From assembly GCA_037446495.1 (NCBI GenBank), contig JBBIIL010000005.1:1-64000 (forward strand): a DNA stretch of 64,000 bases, given 5' to 3'. This document shows positions 45,212 through 54,611 of this stretch, piece by piece (the stretch's first letter is position 1; each line of letters starts with the position of its first letter). Below the pieces are notes generated by a model, which was not told the origin of the DNA, made no database searches, and saw only the letters and a program-made list of their open reading frames with translations. The position numbers and the translations under genes are program-made. Origin of the DNA: CAIXZV01 sp037446495. GTDB taxonomy: Bacteria; Chloroflexota; Limnocylindria; Limnocylindrales; CSP1-4.

Positions 45212-48200
45212 TCAGCCCAGGGACAGGTCGATGACCCCAGGGCCGACCCGGCGACGCACCTCTGCCTCGAGCTCGGCGTCGTAGGCCACGCCCCGCAGCT
45301 CCATCGGCAGCGCGATGCCGCCGGGCGCGGGCACGTGCACGACGACGCGCGTGGCGCCCGGGCGCTCGCGCAGCACCGCCTTGAACGCCTGCATCGCCGA
45401 CACGACCCGGTCCGTGCCGGCCTCCCGCGCGAAGCGCACGTTGAGCACCGCGCCGGCCGCCGCCTCCATCGGCCGCGACGGCGCCTGCGCGGCCATCACC
45501 GCCCGAGAGCGCTCATCGTCCGGCAGGGCAGGCTCGTCTGGCTCGTCCGCGCCGTCGCCCGCGAGGCCCGGAGGCTCCTGGTACGTGGGGACAGGCTCCG
45601 CCGGGGCGACGCGCGGCAGGGCGCTCGGCAGGGTCGGGCTCGGCAGGGTCGGCATCGGCAGAGCAGCGCCGGGCCCCACCGCAACGCGCTCGTGCCCCGC
45701 CCCGCTGCTCGTCCCGGAACCATTGCCGCCGCCCCCACTCGGCCCGCGCCGCGCGCGCTTGTCCAGTGCGCCGACCTCCTTCGCGAACGCGTCCGGCCCG
45801 GCCTCGGCGACCTCGTCCCAGTCCCACACGGAGTCGGCGAGCAGCGACGCCTCCTCGCCCCGATGGTCCACGCGCCCGGCGACCAGCAGAATCGCCCCGT
45901 CGCGCCACATGCCGACCGTCTGCTCGAACGTCTTGGGGAACACCACCACCTCGATGGTCCCCTGCAAGTCCTCGATCGTCACCACGGCCATGGTTGACCT
46001 GGCCTTCGTCAGGATGCTGCGGATGCCTGTCACGATCCCGCCCAGCACGACGCGCTGGCCGTCGAGCGACTCGTCCCGCAGGTCCCCCGAGTAGGCCGTC
46101 ACGAACTGGCCAACGTGGTCGGCTACCGCGCCCATCGGGTGGTCCGACAGGTACAGCCCCATCAGCTCCTTCTCCCAGCGCAGGCGCTCGCGGACGGGCG
46201 TCTCGGGCGTCACCGGGAGCGGCCGGTCGAGCACCGTGCCGTCGTCGCTCCCCATGTCGAACAGGCTGGTCTGGCCGGACACGCGGTCGCGCTGGGCGGC
46301 CTGTCCCGCGGCGAGCGCGTCGTCGAGGCCCAGCAGCAGCTGGGCGGGATGCCCGAACTCGTTGAGGGCACCGACGCGGATCAGCGATTCGAGCACCTTG
46401 CGGTTCGCCAGCCGCACATCCACACGTGAGCACAGGTCCGTCAGACTCCGGAACTCGCCGTCGGCCTCGCGCGCGTCGATGATCGACTGGATGGCGCCCT
46501 CGCCCACGTTCTTGACGGCGAGCAGGCCGAAGCGGATGGCCTCGCCCTCGACGGTGAAGCCCAGGCCCGAGCGGTGGACGTCCGGCGTCCGGACGTCGAT
46601 CCCGAGGCGCCGGCACTCGGCGATCGCCGCGGCCACCTTGTCCGCGTTGTCGCGGAAGGCGGACAGCACCGAGGTCATGTACTCGACGGTGTAGTTCGCC
46701 TTGAGGTACGCGGTCTGGTAGGCGATCAGGCCGTACGTCGTGGCGTGCGCCTTGTTGAACCCGTACCGCTCGAACGGCTCGAACGCCTTGAACACCGCGT
46801 CGATCGTGGACGCGGAGACGCCCCGCTCAGCCGCCCGCTCGACGAAGGTCTCCTTCATCGACCGCAGCACGGACGACTTCTTCTTGCGGATGGCGTAGCC
46901 GAGCGTGTCCGCCTCGGGGCCCGAGAAGCCGCCGAGCGCCACGGCGGCCGCCATGATGTCCTCCTGGTACACGAACACGCCGAATGTGCGGTCGAGGAAG
47001 GGCTCGAGCAGCGGGTGGAGGTATTCGACCCGCTCCTGGCCGTGCTTGCGGCGGATGTACGTGGGGATGTTGTCCATCGGGCCCGGGCGGTAGAGCGCCA
47101 CCATGGCCGCGAGGTCGAAGACGCTCGTGGGCTGGAGCTCGCGGATGTAGCGGCGCATGCCCGCGGACTCGAGCTGGAACACGCCGGTCGTCTCGCCCGA
47201 GGCCAGGAGGTCGAACGTCTTGGCGTCGTCGAGCGGGATCTGCTCGAGGTCGATCTCGGCGCCGCGGTGCTCGCGGATGAGCTCCACGGCGCGGCGCAGG
47301 ATCGTGAGGTTGGACAGGCCCAGGAAGTCGAACTTGAGCAGGCCCAGCGCCTCGATGCCGTGCATCTCGTACTGGGTCATCAGCGCGTCCGAGTTGGTCG
47401 CCTTCTGGAGCGGCATCAGCTCGGTCAGCGGCTCGCGCGAGATCACGACGCCGGCCGCGTGGGTGGACGCGTTGCGGGCCACGCCCTCGAGCTGCCGGGC
47501 GAACCCGATCAGCTGCCCGACCTGCGGGTCCGCGTCCACCATCTCCTTGAGCGCCGGGCTGATCTCGAGCGCCTCCGCGAGCTTGATGCCCAGCTGGTTG
47601 GGCACGGCCTTGGCAATCTTGTCCACATCGCCGTAGCCCATCCCCAGGACGCGCCCCACGTCGCGGATCGCCGCCCGGGCGAGCATCGTGCCGAAGGTGA
47701 TGATCTGCGCGACGTGGTCGTGGCCGTACTTGCGGCTGACGTAGTTGATGACCTCTTCCCGGCGCTCGTCCTCGAAGTCGATGTCGATGTCGGGCATCGT
47801 CACGCGGTCGGGGTTGAGGAACCGCTCGAACGGCAGGGCATAGTGGAGCGGGTCCACCGGCGTGATGCCCAGCGTGTACGTCACGATCGAGCCCGGCGCC
47901 GAGCCTCGGCAGGAGGTGGCGATCCCCTGGCTCTTGGCGTAGTTCACGAAGTCGGCCACGATGAGGAAGTAGCCCGCGTACCCCATCTGGAGGATGATCC
48001 CCAGCTCGTAGTCCAGGCGCGCCTGCATCTCCGGGGTCACCGTGCCGTACCGGCGCACCAGGCCCCGCTCGCACTCCTTGCGCAGCCAGGTCTCGATGGT
48101 CTCGCCCTCGGGCACCGGGAAGTGCGGGATGCGGAGCTCGCCCAGCGGCAGCCGCAGATCGACCATCTCGGCGACGCGGCGGGTGTTGAGCAGCGCCGCG

Positions 48201-48988
48201 CGCTGGTCTGGGAACAGCCGGAACATCTCGTCCGCGGTCTTGAGGTAGAAGTCCGGGCCCTCGAAGCGCATCCGGTTGGGCGTGTCGAGGTTGCTCCCGG
48301 TGCCCACGCACAGCAGGACGTCGTGGGCGGCGTGCTGCTCAGGGTGGACGTAGTGCAGGTCGTTGCTCACGATCAGCGGGATGCCGGTCTCGGGGGACAG
48401 GCGCAGGAGCTGCTCGTTGAGGACCCGCTGGTCGGGGATCTTGTGGTCCTGGAGCTCAAGGAAGAAGCGGCCCTTGCCCAGGATGTCCTCGTATTCCTTG
48501 GCGATGTGCTTCGCGAGGTCCCAGTCGCCGGCCTCGAGCGCCTTGGGGACCTCCCCGCTCAGGCAGGCCGACATGCCGACGAGCCCCTGGCTGTACCTGG
48601 CGAGGTGCTCGCGGTCGATGCGCGGCTTGTAGTAGTAGCCGTCGATGTGGGCGTCGGTGACCAGGCGGCACAGGTTCTGGTAGCCGGTCATGTCCGTCGC
48701 GAGCAGCACCAGGTGGTAGGGCTGGCTGTCGGCCTTGCCCTCCTTGTCCCGCATCGAGCGGCGGGCGACATAGGTCTCCACGCCGATGATCGGCTTGATG
48801 CCCGCCTTGGTGGCCGCCTGGTAGAACGCGACGCTGCCGTAGAGCGCCCCGTGGTCCGTGATGGCGAGGCTGTCGAAGCCGTGCCGGACGCTGGTGTCCA
48901 CGAGGTCGGTGATGCGGCCCAGGCCGTCGAGCAGGCTGAACTCGCTGTGCGTGTGGAGGTGGACGAAGTCGTTCGGGGCGATGCTCAT
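45212..48988 (-). CDS. dnaE: DNA polymerase III subunit alpha
   Basis: Replicative polymerase, 1258 residues. The N-terminal PHP domain is intact (FVHLHTHSEFSLLDG, SLAITDHGALYG). The polymerase core shows CRGSAPGSIVTYTLGI, then MPDIDIDFEDERREEV with catalytic Asp residues, and YGFNKAHATTYGLIAYQTAY. The C-terminal part holds helix-hairpin-helix, an OB fold (GGIVTGIRSILTKARSTMAV) and, after a Gly/Pro linker, a further beta domain ending GPGVIDLSLG. DnaE1-type. The ATG at 48988 begins conserved sequence; the frame stays open upstream into an N gap. Convergent with the TerB-YCII gene, 29 bases apart. Confidence 0.97.
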   Translation of the reverse strand: MSIAPNDFVHLHTHSEFSLLDGLGRITDLVDTSVRHGFDSLAITDHGALYGSVAFYQAATKAGIKPIIGVETYVARRSMRDKEGKADSQPYHLVLLATDMTGYQNLCRLVTDAHIDGYYYKPRIDREHLARYSQGLVGMSACLSGEVPKALEAGDWDLAKHIAKEYEDILGKGRFFLELQDHKIPDQRVLNEQLLRLSPETGIPLIVSNDLHYVHPEQHAAHDVLLCVGTGSNLDTPNRMRFEGPDFYLKTADEMFRLFPDQRAALLNTRRVAEMVDLRLPLGELRIPHFPVPEGETIETWLRKECERGLVRRYGTVTPEMQARLDYELGIILQMGYAGYFLIVADFVNYAKSQGIATSCRGSAPGSIVTYTLGITPVDPLHYALPFERFLNPDRVTMPDIDIDFEDERREEVINYVSRKYGHDHVAQIITFGTMLARAAIRDVGRVLGMGYGDVDKIAKAVPNQLGIKLAEALEISPALKEMVDADPQVGQLIGFARQLEGVARNASTHAAGVVISREPLTELMPLQKATNSDALMTQYEMHGIEALGLLKFDFLGLSNLTILRRAVELIREHRGAEIDLEQIPLDDAKTFDLLASGETTGVFQLESAGMRRYIRELQPTSVFDLAAMVALYRPGPMDNIPTYIRRKHGQERVEYLHPLLEPFLDRTFGVFVYQEDIMAAAVALGGFSGPEADTLGYAIRKKKSSVLRSMKETFVERAAERGVSASTIDAVFKAFEPFERYGFNKAHATTYGLIAYQTAYLKANYTVEYMTSVLSAFRDNADKVAAAIAECRRLGIDVRTPDVHRSGLGFTVEGEAIRFGLLAVKNVGEGAIQSIIDAREADGEFRSLTDLCSRVDVRLANRKVLESLIRVGALNEFGHPAQLLLGLDDALAAGQAAQRDRVSGQTSLFDMGSDDGTVLDRPLPVTPETPVRERLRWEKELMGLYLSDHPMGAVADHVGQFVTAYSGDLRDESLDGQRVVLGGIVTGIRSILTKARSTMAVVTIEDLQGTIEVVVFPKTFEQTVGMWRDGAILLVAGRVDHRGEEASLLADSVWDWDEVAEAGPDAFAKEVGALDKRARRGPSGGGGNGSGTSSGAGHERVAVGPGAALPMPTLPSPTLPSALPRVAPAEPVPTYQEPPGLAGDGADEPDEPALPDDERSRAVMAAQAPSRPMEAAAGAVLNVRFAREAGTDRVVSAMQAFKAVLRERPGATRVVVHVPAPGGIALPMELRGVAYDAELEAEVRRRVGPGVIDLSLG

Positions 48989-49056
48989 CGGGAGTCCAAT
49001 GGTACCCGCCGGGGCGGATTGAACCGTACTGAGGTCCGTGGACACGGACGCCGTGT

Positions 49057-49156
49057 NNNNNNNNNNNNNNNNNNNNNNNNNNNNNNNNNNNNNNNNNNNN
49101 NNNNNNNNNNNNNNNNNNNNNNNNNNNNNNNNNNNNNNNNNNNNNNNNNNNNNNNN
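49057..49156. other. 100-N assembly gap upstream of dnaE
   Basis: Exactly 100 N placed about 70 bases before the dnaE start; true size unknown. Confidence 0.95.
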
Positions 49157-49159
49157 TTC

Positions 49160-49175
49160 TTCGGGGCGATGCTCA
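49160..49175. repeat. Copy of dnaE start region across the gap
   Basis: 16 bases identical to 48972-48987, and 23 of 29 in a wider alignment. On the minus strand it again reads a start codon followed by SIAP (GTG SIAPK versus ATG SIAPND). Either a local duplication or an assembly artefact. Confidence 0.7.
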
Positions 49176-49179
49176 CGGG

Positions 49180-49211
49180 GACGCCTCGTCCCGGCACCGG
49201 GACGGGGCGTC
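49180..49211. terminator. Strong hairpin near gap
   Basis: GACGCCTCGTCCC pairs with GGGACGGGGCGTC, one T-G wobble, closing a GGCACC loop. About 13 pairs. No gene obviously ends here; one may be lost in the gap. Confidence 0.5.
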
Positions 49212-49826
49212 GTCCACTGGCCCGTCCGCTGCCCCCAGCACACCACGAGCGCGGTCGTTCTCAGATACCGGCAGCAGCGGTGGTCGATGGCCCGTTCGAG
49301 GTGGCCCATGCACGCGGCGTATCTCGCCCACCGCCGCGGCCGGTGGCTGAGCGTCGACAGGACTCGCGCACCGGCGGCCGCGGTGCCGGAGAGCGGTCTG
49401 CGGCAGTCGAGGCCTAGGCATTCGCTTCCACGCACGCCGCGCCTCGCACCTGCCAGCCGCGGTGCACGAGATCGGGCGGCCCTCAAGCACGGCGCAGGGC
49501 CAGATCGACTCCCACGGCTGCGCCAATTCGACCCCGGGGCGAAGGATCCGACTGCCGCCGGTCGTTCCGTCGACTGGCAGGCGACGTTGCGACCGGCGAG
49601 CGGGCGAGACCAGGCCCGACCACGTCAGAACTTCGACGGAGCGGCGACGATGCGCCCGCTCCTCCCCGAGATCATCGACTGACAGTCGAACGGAGGCGCG
49701 ATCCGCGCGGCCGCGACCGCTCCCGCCGGTGGCCACGTGCTGGGGCGGCGGGTGCGAGCCCGGCCGGCGGGCCCGGCACCGGGCCCGCGGACTCGACGAG
49801 GCGCGGGGACGACGTCTGCCGATTGC
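49212..49826. other. 615-bp intergenic, no gene recognised
   Basis: All frames give low-information Arg/Ala/Pro-rich antisense-like products; no motif, RNA or start signal was seen before the thrC promoter. Confidence 0.5.
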
Positions 49827-49832
49827 TACCAT
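49827..49832 (+). promoter_or_regulatory. thrC -10 TACCAT, leaderless start
   Basis: TACCAT with a 6-base spacer to the ATG at 49839. Confidence 0.6.
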
Positions 49833-49838
49833 CGGCTG

Positions 49839-51359
49839 ATGCAGTACCTCGATACCCGCGGCCTGGCGGGGCGCCCGCGCATGTTCAGCGAGGCCGTCCT
49901 CGAGGGGATCGGGCCGGGCGGCGGCCTGTTCGTGCCCGAGCGGCTGCCCGAGCTGGACGCCGCGGGCCTCGATCACCTCGCCTCCCTCCCCTACGCCGCG
50001 CGCGCCGAGCGAGTCCTGAGCAGCTTCGAGCCGGATCTCGCGCCAGGCGTGCTCCACGCGGCCGTGTCCAGCGCCTACGGCTCGCAGTTCGACAACCCTG
50101 GGATCGCCCCACTCCGCGACCTCGGCGGGGGGCGGTTCGTCCTGGAGCTGTGGCACGGTCCGACGCTCGCGTTCAAGGACATGGCGCTCCAGCTCATGCC
50201 CCGGCTGTTCAGCGCGGCGATCGAGCGCGCAGCGGCGGACGGCGCGGGCGAGTACCTGATCCTGGTGGCGACGAGCGGCGACACCGGCGCGGCGGCGCTC
50301 GAGGGCTTCGCGGATCGCGAGCACACGAAGATCGCGGTCCTGTTCCCCGAAGCCGGCGTGTCCACGCTCCAGGAGCGCCAGATGACGACACGCCCGGGCG
50401 CCAACGTCAACGTGTTCCGCGTCGGGGGCGACTTCGACGCCTGCCAGACCGCGGTCAAGCGCGTGTTCGAGGATGCGGCGTTCGCCGCCGAGCTGGCGGC
50501 CGGCCATGGGCTCTCGCTCTCGTCCGCCAACTCGATCAACTGGGGACGGCTCCTGCCCCAGATCGCCTACTACCTCTCCGCCTGCGCCGACCTGCGGGCG
50601 CGCGGGGCGCTGCGCGACGGGCAGCTCGTGGACGTCTGCGTCCCGACCGGCAACTTCGGCAACGTGCTCGCGGCGTGGTACGCGCGGCGGATGGGCGCGC
50701 CGATCGGCCGGCTGATCAGCGCCAGCAACTCCAACAACGTCCTCGCCGAGTTCATCGCCACGGGCGTGTACGACATCAGCGCCCGGTCGCTGGTGCGGAC
50801 GCCCTCGCCGTCGATGGACATCCTGATCTCGAGCAACCTCGAGCGGCTGCTGTGGGACCTCACCGGCGATCCGGAGCGGATCCGCGGCTGGATGGCCGGC
50901 CTTGGGGCAACCGGCCGCTTCGAGGTGGACTCGGCCACCCTCGCCAGCCTGCGCGACGTCTTCGCCGGCGGCTGGGTGGACAACGCGACCTGCCTGGCGA
51001 CGATCGCCGAGGTCCAGCGCGAGCGCGGCTACCTGTTCGACCCGCACACGGCCGTCGCCTGGAAGGTGGCCGATGCGGCTGCGGAGGACCGGCCCGTCCT
51101 GATCGTGGCCACCGCCCACTGGGCCAAGTTCCCGGCCGATGTGACTCGCGCGCTCACCGGCCAGGCCCCCGACGCGCCCATGCCCACCGGTGACGCGGAG
51201 TTGGAGCTCCTGCGGCGCGTCCCGGACCTGGCGCCGGGCGCCACCGTCCCGCCACAGCTCGACGCGGTCCTCCGGCGGCCAGTCCGCTTCCACACCCGGA
51301 TCGACTCGACGCCGGACGTGGTCGAGGCGGCCCTTCGCGAATGGCTCGCCGGGGGCTGA
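49839..51359 (+). CDS. thrC: Threonine synthase
   Basis: PLP enzyme converting O-phosphohomoserine to threonine. 506 residues, the long form with the N-terminal domain YLDTRGLAG, EAVLEGIGPGGGLFVPERLP. PLP-Lys is in GPTLAFKDMALQLMP, phosphate loop in ATSGDTGAAALEGF, and VCVPTGNFGNVLAAWYARRM further on. SSANSINWGRLLPQIAYY is characteristic of bacterial ThrC. No homoserine kinase or dehydrogenase adjoins it. Confidence 0.96.
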   Translation: MQYLDTRGLAGRPRMFSEAVLEGIGPGGGLFVPERLPELDAAGLDHLASLPYAARAERVLSSFEPDLAPGVLHAAVSSAYGSQFDNPGIAPLRDLGGGRFVLELWHGPTLAFKDMALQLMPRLFSAAIERAAADGAGEYLILVATSGDTGAAALEGFADREHTKIAVLFPEAGVSTLQERQMTTRPGANVNVFRVGGDFDACQTAVKRVFEDAAFAAELAAGHGLSLSSANSINWGRLLPQIAYYLSACADLRARGALRDGQLVDVCVPTGNFGNVLAAWYARRMGAPIGRLISASNSNNVLAEFIATGVYDISARSLVRTPSPSMDILISSNLERLLWDLTGDPERIRGWMAGLGATGRFEVDSATLASLRDVFAGGWVDNATCLATIAEVQRERGYLFDPHTAVAWKVADAAAEDRPVLIVATAHWAKFPADVTRALTGQAPDAPMPTGDAELELLRRVPDLAPGATVPPQLDAVLRRPVRFHTRIDSTPDVVEAALREWLAGG

Positions 51360-51431
51360 TCGCGCTCCTGCGTCGGTGCTGGCCGCGATCCGGGCGGCGG
51401 TATCCTCGGGCGGGAGCACAACGACAATCGA

Positions 51432-51476
51432 CCGCCCTCTCCGCCCTCTCCGCCCTCTCCACCCTCTCCGCCCCGC
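51432..51476 (+). repeat. 9-bp tandem repeat before phosphohexomutase
   Basis: Five units of CCGCCCTCT, the fourth with one change and the last degenerate. It lies in the probable 5' leader, since TATCCT at 51401-51406 may be the -10. Confidence 0.85.
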
Positions 51477-51545
51477 CCTATCGCCCAATCCGCCCAGCTG
51501 CCGTCGCCAGCCGCGACCGCTGCCGGGCCACACGAGGTCAGCAAC

Positions 51546-53024
51546 GTGACGCCCACCGCCGAGCCCCGCCGCGCACCCGCCATCGTCTTCGGGACCGACG
51601 GCTGGCGCGCCCGAACCGCGGAGGACTACACGTTCGAGTCCGTCCGACGCTGTGCCGACGGCGTCGCCGAGTACGTCGAGGCGCGGGGCGAGAGCGCCAA
51701 GGGCGTCGTCATCGCGTTCGACCGACGGTTCGCGTCCGAGCACTTCGCGGCGGCGGCGGCCGAGGTGGTCACGGCCCGGGGCATCCCGGTCGCCCTCGCC
51801 ACGCAGGCGGTCCCCACGCAGATGTCGTCGCTCGAGATCGTCCTTCGGGGATACGCGGCCGGCATCGTGATCACCGCCAGCCACAACCCCTGGACCGACA
51901 ACGGGTTCAAGGTGAAGGCACCCACGGGCGCGGCGGCCGGCGGCGAGATGCTCAAGACCATCGAGGCTCGGATCGCCGGCAACGCCGACCTCCACATCGA
52001 GCGCCGCCCGCTCGAGGATGCGGAGGCCGCGAGCCTGCTCACCCGCTTCGACCCGTTCGACGACTACGAGGCCCACATCCGCAAGACCCTCGACCTGGAA
52101 TACCTGCGCGCCGCGGACGTGAGCGTGCTGGTCGAGCCGCTCTGGGGTGCGGGCGCGGGCTGGATCAGCCGACTCCTCGCCGGCGGCAGGATCCGCGTCA
52201 CCGAGCTTCACCTCGAGCGCAACCCGTACTTCGGCGGCGTAAACCCCGAGCCCATCCGCCCCAACGTCGACGAGGCGCTCGCCAAGCTGGCGGCAGGCGG
52301 CTTCGACCTTGGCCTGATGCTCGACGGCGACGCTGACCGGGCGGGCGCGGCCGACGAACGCGGCGTGTTCATCCACCAGCTCGAGGTCACGGGCCTGCTC
52401 GCCTACTACCTGGCCGAGCACCGCGGCCTGCGCGCGCCGGTGGTCATCAGCGTCAACAACACCTCCATGGTCCCGCGCCTCGGCGAGCACTACGGCTTCC
52501 CCGTGCACGAGGTCCCGGTGGGCTTCAAGTACATCGGCCCCAAGATGATCGAGACGGGCGCGATGCTCGGCGCCGAGGAGTCCGGCGGCTTTGGCCTCGG
52601 GATGCATCTGCCCGAGCGCGACGGCGTCTACGCCGACCTCATGCTGCTCGACCTGTTCCTCCGCGAGCGCGAGCGCGGCGTCTGGCCGGTGTCGAAGGCG
52701 ATGGAGCGCTTCCACCAGATCGCAGGTGCATCCTGGTACTCGCGGGTGGACCTCCACTTCGAGCGGGCAGGCTACGACGCGGTGAAACGGCGCATCGTGG
52801 AGGGGCTGCGCGAGGCCGCGCCGACCTCGCTCGCCGGCCAGGCTGTGGTCCGCACGCAGGTCCTGACCACCAACGACGGCTACAAGTTCTTCGTCGAGGA
52901 CGGCTCCTGGGTGATGATCCGCACCTCGGGTACCGAGCCGCTCTGTCGCGTCTACGCCGAGGCCACCGCGGCCGAGATCCGCGACCGGCTCCTGACCGAC
53001 GGGGAGGCGCTCGCTCGCGGTTGA
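51546..53024 (+). CDS. Phosphoglucomutase/phosphomannomutase family protein
   Basis: Interconverts hexose 1- and 6-phosphates through a phosphoserine. 492 residues, GTG start. Four-domain alpha-D-phosphohexomutase pattern: FGTDGWRAR at the N-terminus, active-site ITASHNPWTDNGFKVK (phosphoserine), metal loop LMLDGDADRAG, sugar-binding GAEESGGFGLGMH and phosphate-binding IRTSGTEPLCRVY. Substrate (glucose, mannose or glucosamine) is not decided by these motifs. AGG lies upstream of the GTG. 131 bases before the NADH dehydrogenase gene. Confidence 0.93.
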   Translation: MTPTAEPRRAPAIVFGTDGWRARTAEDYTFESVRRCADGVAEYVEARGESAKGVVIAFDRRFASEHFAAAAAEVVTARGIPVALATQAVPTQMSSLEIVLRGYAAGIVITASHNPWTDNGFKVKAPTGAAAGGEMLKTIEARIAGNADLHIERRPLEDAEAASLLTRFDPFDDYEAHIRKTLDLEYLRAADVSVLVEPLWGAGAGWISRLLAGGRIRVTELHLERNPYFGGVNPEPIRPNVDEALAKLAAGGFDLGLMLDGDADRAGAADERGVFIHQLEVTGLLAYYLAEHRGLRAPVVISVNNTSMVPRLGEHYGFPVHEVPVGFKYIGPKMIETGAMLGAEESGGFGLGMHLPERDGVYADLMLLDLFLRERERGVWPVSKAMERFHQIAGASWYSRVDLHFERAGYDAVKRRIVEGLREAAPTSLAGQAVVRTQVLTTNDGYKFFVEDGSWVMIRTSGTEPLCRVYAEATAAEIRDRLLTDGEALARG

Positions 53025-53155
53025 CGCGCGCGCTGGGCGAACGCTGCCGCGAACCCCGTGGAGCCTACGGGGCCCTCGCCGCGCCGGTCCGGCAGCCCTT
53101 CCGCAACCTGGCTGCACCGCAGCTCGCGCCAGATCCGTGCGACGATGGTGGGGCC

Positions 53156-54541
53156 ATGGCACCGCACCGTGTCCTGATCATCGGCGGCGGGTTCGGCGGG
53201 CTGAACGCGGCCCAGGCCCTGGGTCGCGACCCGCGGGTCACTGTGACCCTCGTGGACCGCCGCAACTTCCACACCTTCCAGCCCCTGCTCTACCAGGTGG
53301 CGACCGGTGCCATCTCGCCCGGCGACATCGCGCAGCCGCTGCGCTCGATCCTGCGCAGGCGCGCCAACACGACCGTGCTCCTCGGCGAGGCCGTGGGCAT
53401 CGACGTGGCGCGGCGTGAGGTCCTGCTGTCCGACGGCGGCCCCGTCCCGTACGAGACGCTGATCGTGGCCACCGGCGCGCGCCACTCGTACTTCGGCCAC
53501 GACCAGTGGGCGCCCGACGCCCCCGGCCTCAAGTCGATCGACGACGCGCTCGAGATCCGGCGGCGGATCCTGATCGCGTTCGAGGCGGCCGAGCGCGAGC
53601 AGAACCTGGTGCGGCGCCACGAGTGGATGACCTTCGTGGTGGTCGGCGGCGGGCCCACGGGCGTGGAGCTCGCGGGTGCCCTGGGCGAGATCGCCCACGA
53701 CACGCTGCGCCGCGACTTCCGCTCGATCCACTCGCCCGACGCCAGGATCATCCTGGTCGAGGCGCTCGACAGGATCCTGCCCCCCTACCCGCCCGACCGC
53801 TCGAAGTCCGCCAAGAAGCAGCTCGAGAAGCTGGGCGTGGACGTCCGGACCGCCACCCGCGTGATCGACGTGGACGCGCACAGGGTGACGGTGGTCCACG
53901 ACGGGGTCGAGGAGGCCATCCCGGCCCGCACCACGCTGTGGGCCGCGGGCGTCCAGGCGTCCACGTTCGTCCGGCGCGTGGCCGAGGCGACCGGCGCCCA
54001 GACCGATCGCGTCGGACGGATCCTCGTCGGCCGTGACCTGACGGTGCCCGGCCACCCCGAGATCATCGCGCTGGGCGACGCCGCGGTCCAGCCGTGGAAG
54101 GACGGCAAGCCCGTCCCCGGCATCGCGCAGGGCGCCATCCAGACCGGCTCCTGGGCGGCCAAGGCGATCGGCGCCCGACTCGACGGCCGCGACCCCGGAA
54201 CCTTCAGGTTCACCGACAAGGGCGACGTCGCGGTCATCGGCCGCCTCCACGGCGTGACCAACATCCGCTGGCTCGGCCCGCTCGGCCGCCAGGGCGGCGT
54301 CATCGCCTGGATGATGTGGCTCGCGATCCACATCTTCTACCTGATCGGGTTCGCCAACCGGATCGTGGTCATGGTCCGCTGGGCCTGGAGCTTCTTCACC
54401 AGCGGCCGCGGCACGCGCCTCATCACGGGCAGCCCGCTGCTGCCGCCGATCGAGGAGCCGGCCCCGCCCGCCTGGGCCGCCGACGGCGCCGCTGCCGCGC
54501 GGGGCGGGACGGTGGAGTCTGCCGAGAACCACGTGCACTGA
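53156..54541 (+). CDS. ndh: Type II NADH:quinone oxidoreductase (NDH-2 like)
   Basis: Non-pumping, single-subunit NADH dehydrogenase feeding electrons to quinone at the membrane face. 461 residues. N-terminal FAD-binding RVLIIGGGFGGLNAAQAL, NFHTFQPLLYQVATG (quinone/FAD region), second Rossmann motif FVVVGGGPTGVELAGAL for NADH, and IALGDAAVQPW for FAD. A hydrophobic C-terminal region (IAWMMWLAIHIFYLIGFANR) supports membrane attachment. The ATG at 53156 is at the start of homology. Confidence 0.93.
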   Translation: MAPHRVLIIGGGFGGLNAAQALGRDPRVTVTLVDRRNFHTFQPLLYQVATGAISPGDIAQPLRSILRRRANTTVLLGEAVGIDVARREVLLSDGGPVPYETLIVATGARHSYFGHDQWAPDAPGLKSIDDALEIRRRILIAFEAAEREQNLVRRHEWMTFVVVGGGPTGVELAGALGEIAHDTLRRDFRSIHSPDARIILVEALDRILPPYPPDRSKSAKKQLEKLGVDVRTATRVIDVDAHRVTVVHDGVEEAIPARTTLWAAGVQASTFVRRVAEATGAQTDRVGRILVGRDLTVPGHPEIIALGDAAVQPWKDGKPVPGIAQGAIQTGSWAAKAIGARLDGRDPGTFRFTDKGDVAVIGRLHGVTNIRWLGPLGRQGGVIAWMMWLAIHIFYLIGFANRIVVMVRWAWSFFTSGRGTRLITGSPLLPPIEEPAPPAWAADGAAAARGGTVESAENHVH

Positions 54542-54599
54542 ACGGGCGCGCTCGATCATCCGGGAGCCACGGAGGTTGCCCGGCGAGCGACCGACCGGC

Positions 54600-54605
54600 T
54601 ACGGT
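54600..54605 (+). promoter_or_regulatory. -10 TACGGT, leaderless start
   Basis: TACGGT with a 6-base spacer to the ATG at 54612. This favours that ATG over the TTG at 54576, which lies upstream of the -10. Confidence 0.5.
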
Positions 54606-54611
54606 TCCCCG

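Noticed and set aside
46574..49417. 947-codon plus-strand open frame opposite dnaE
   Set aside because: Antisense of dnaE with no domain of its own.
49173..53162. A 1329-codon open frame on the minus strand opposite thrC and the phosphohexomutase
   Set aside because: It is antisense to two clearly homologous genes and its product is low-information; GC-rich antisense frames stay open by composition.
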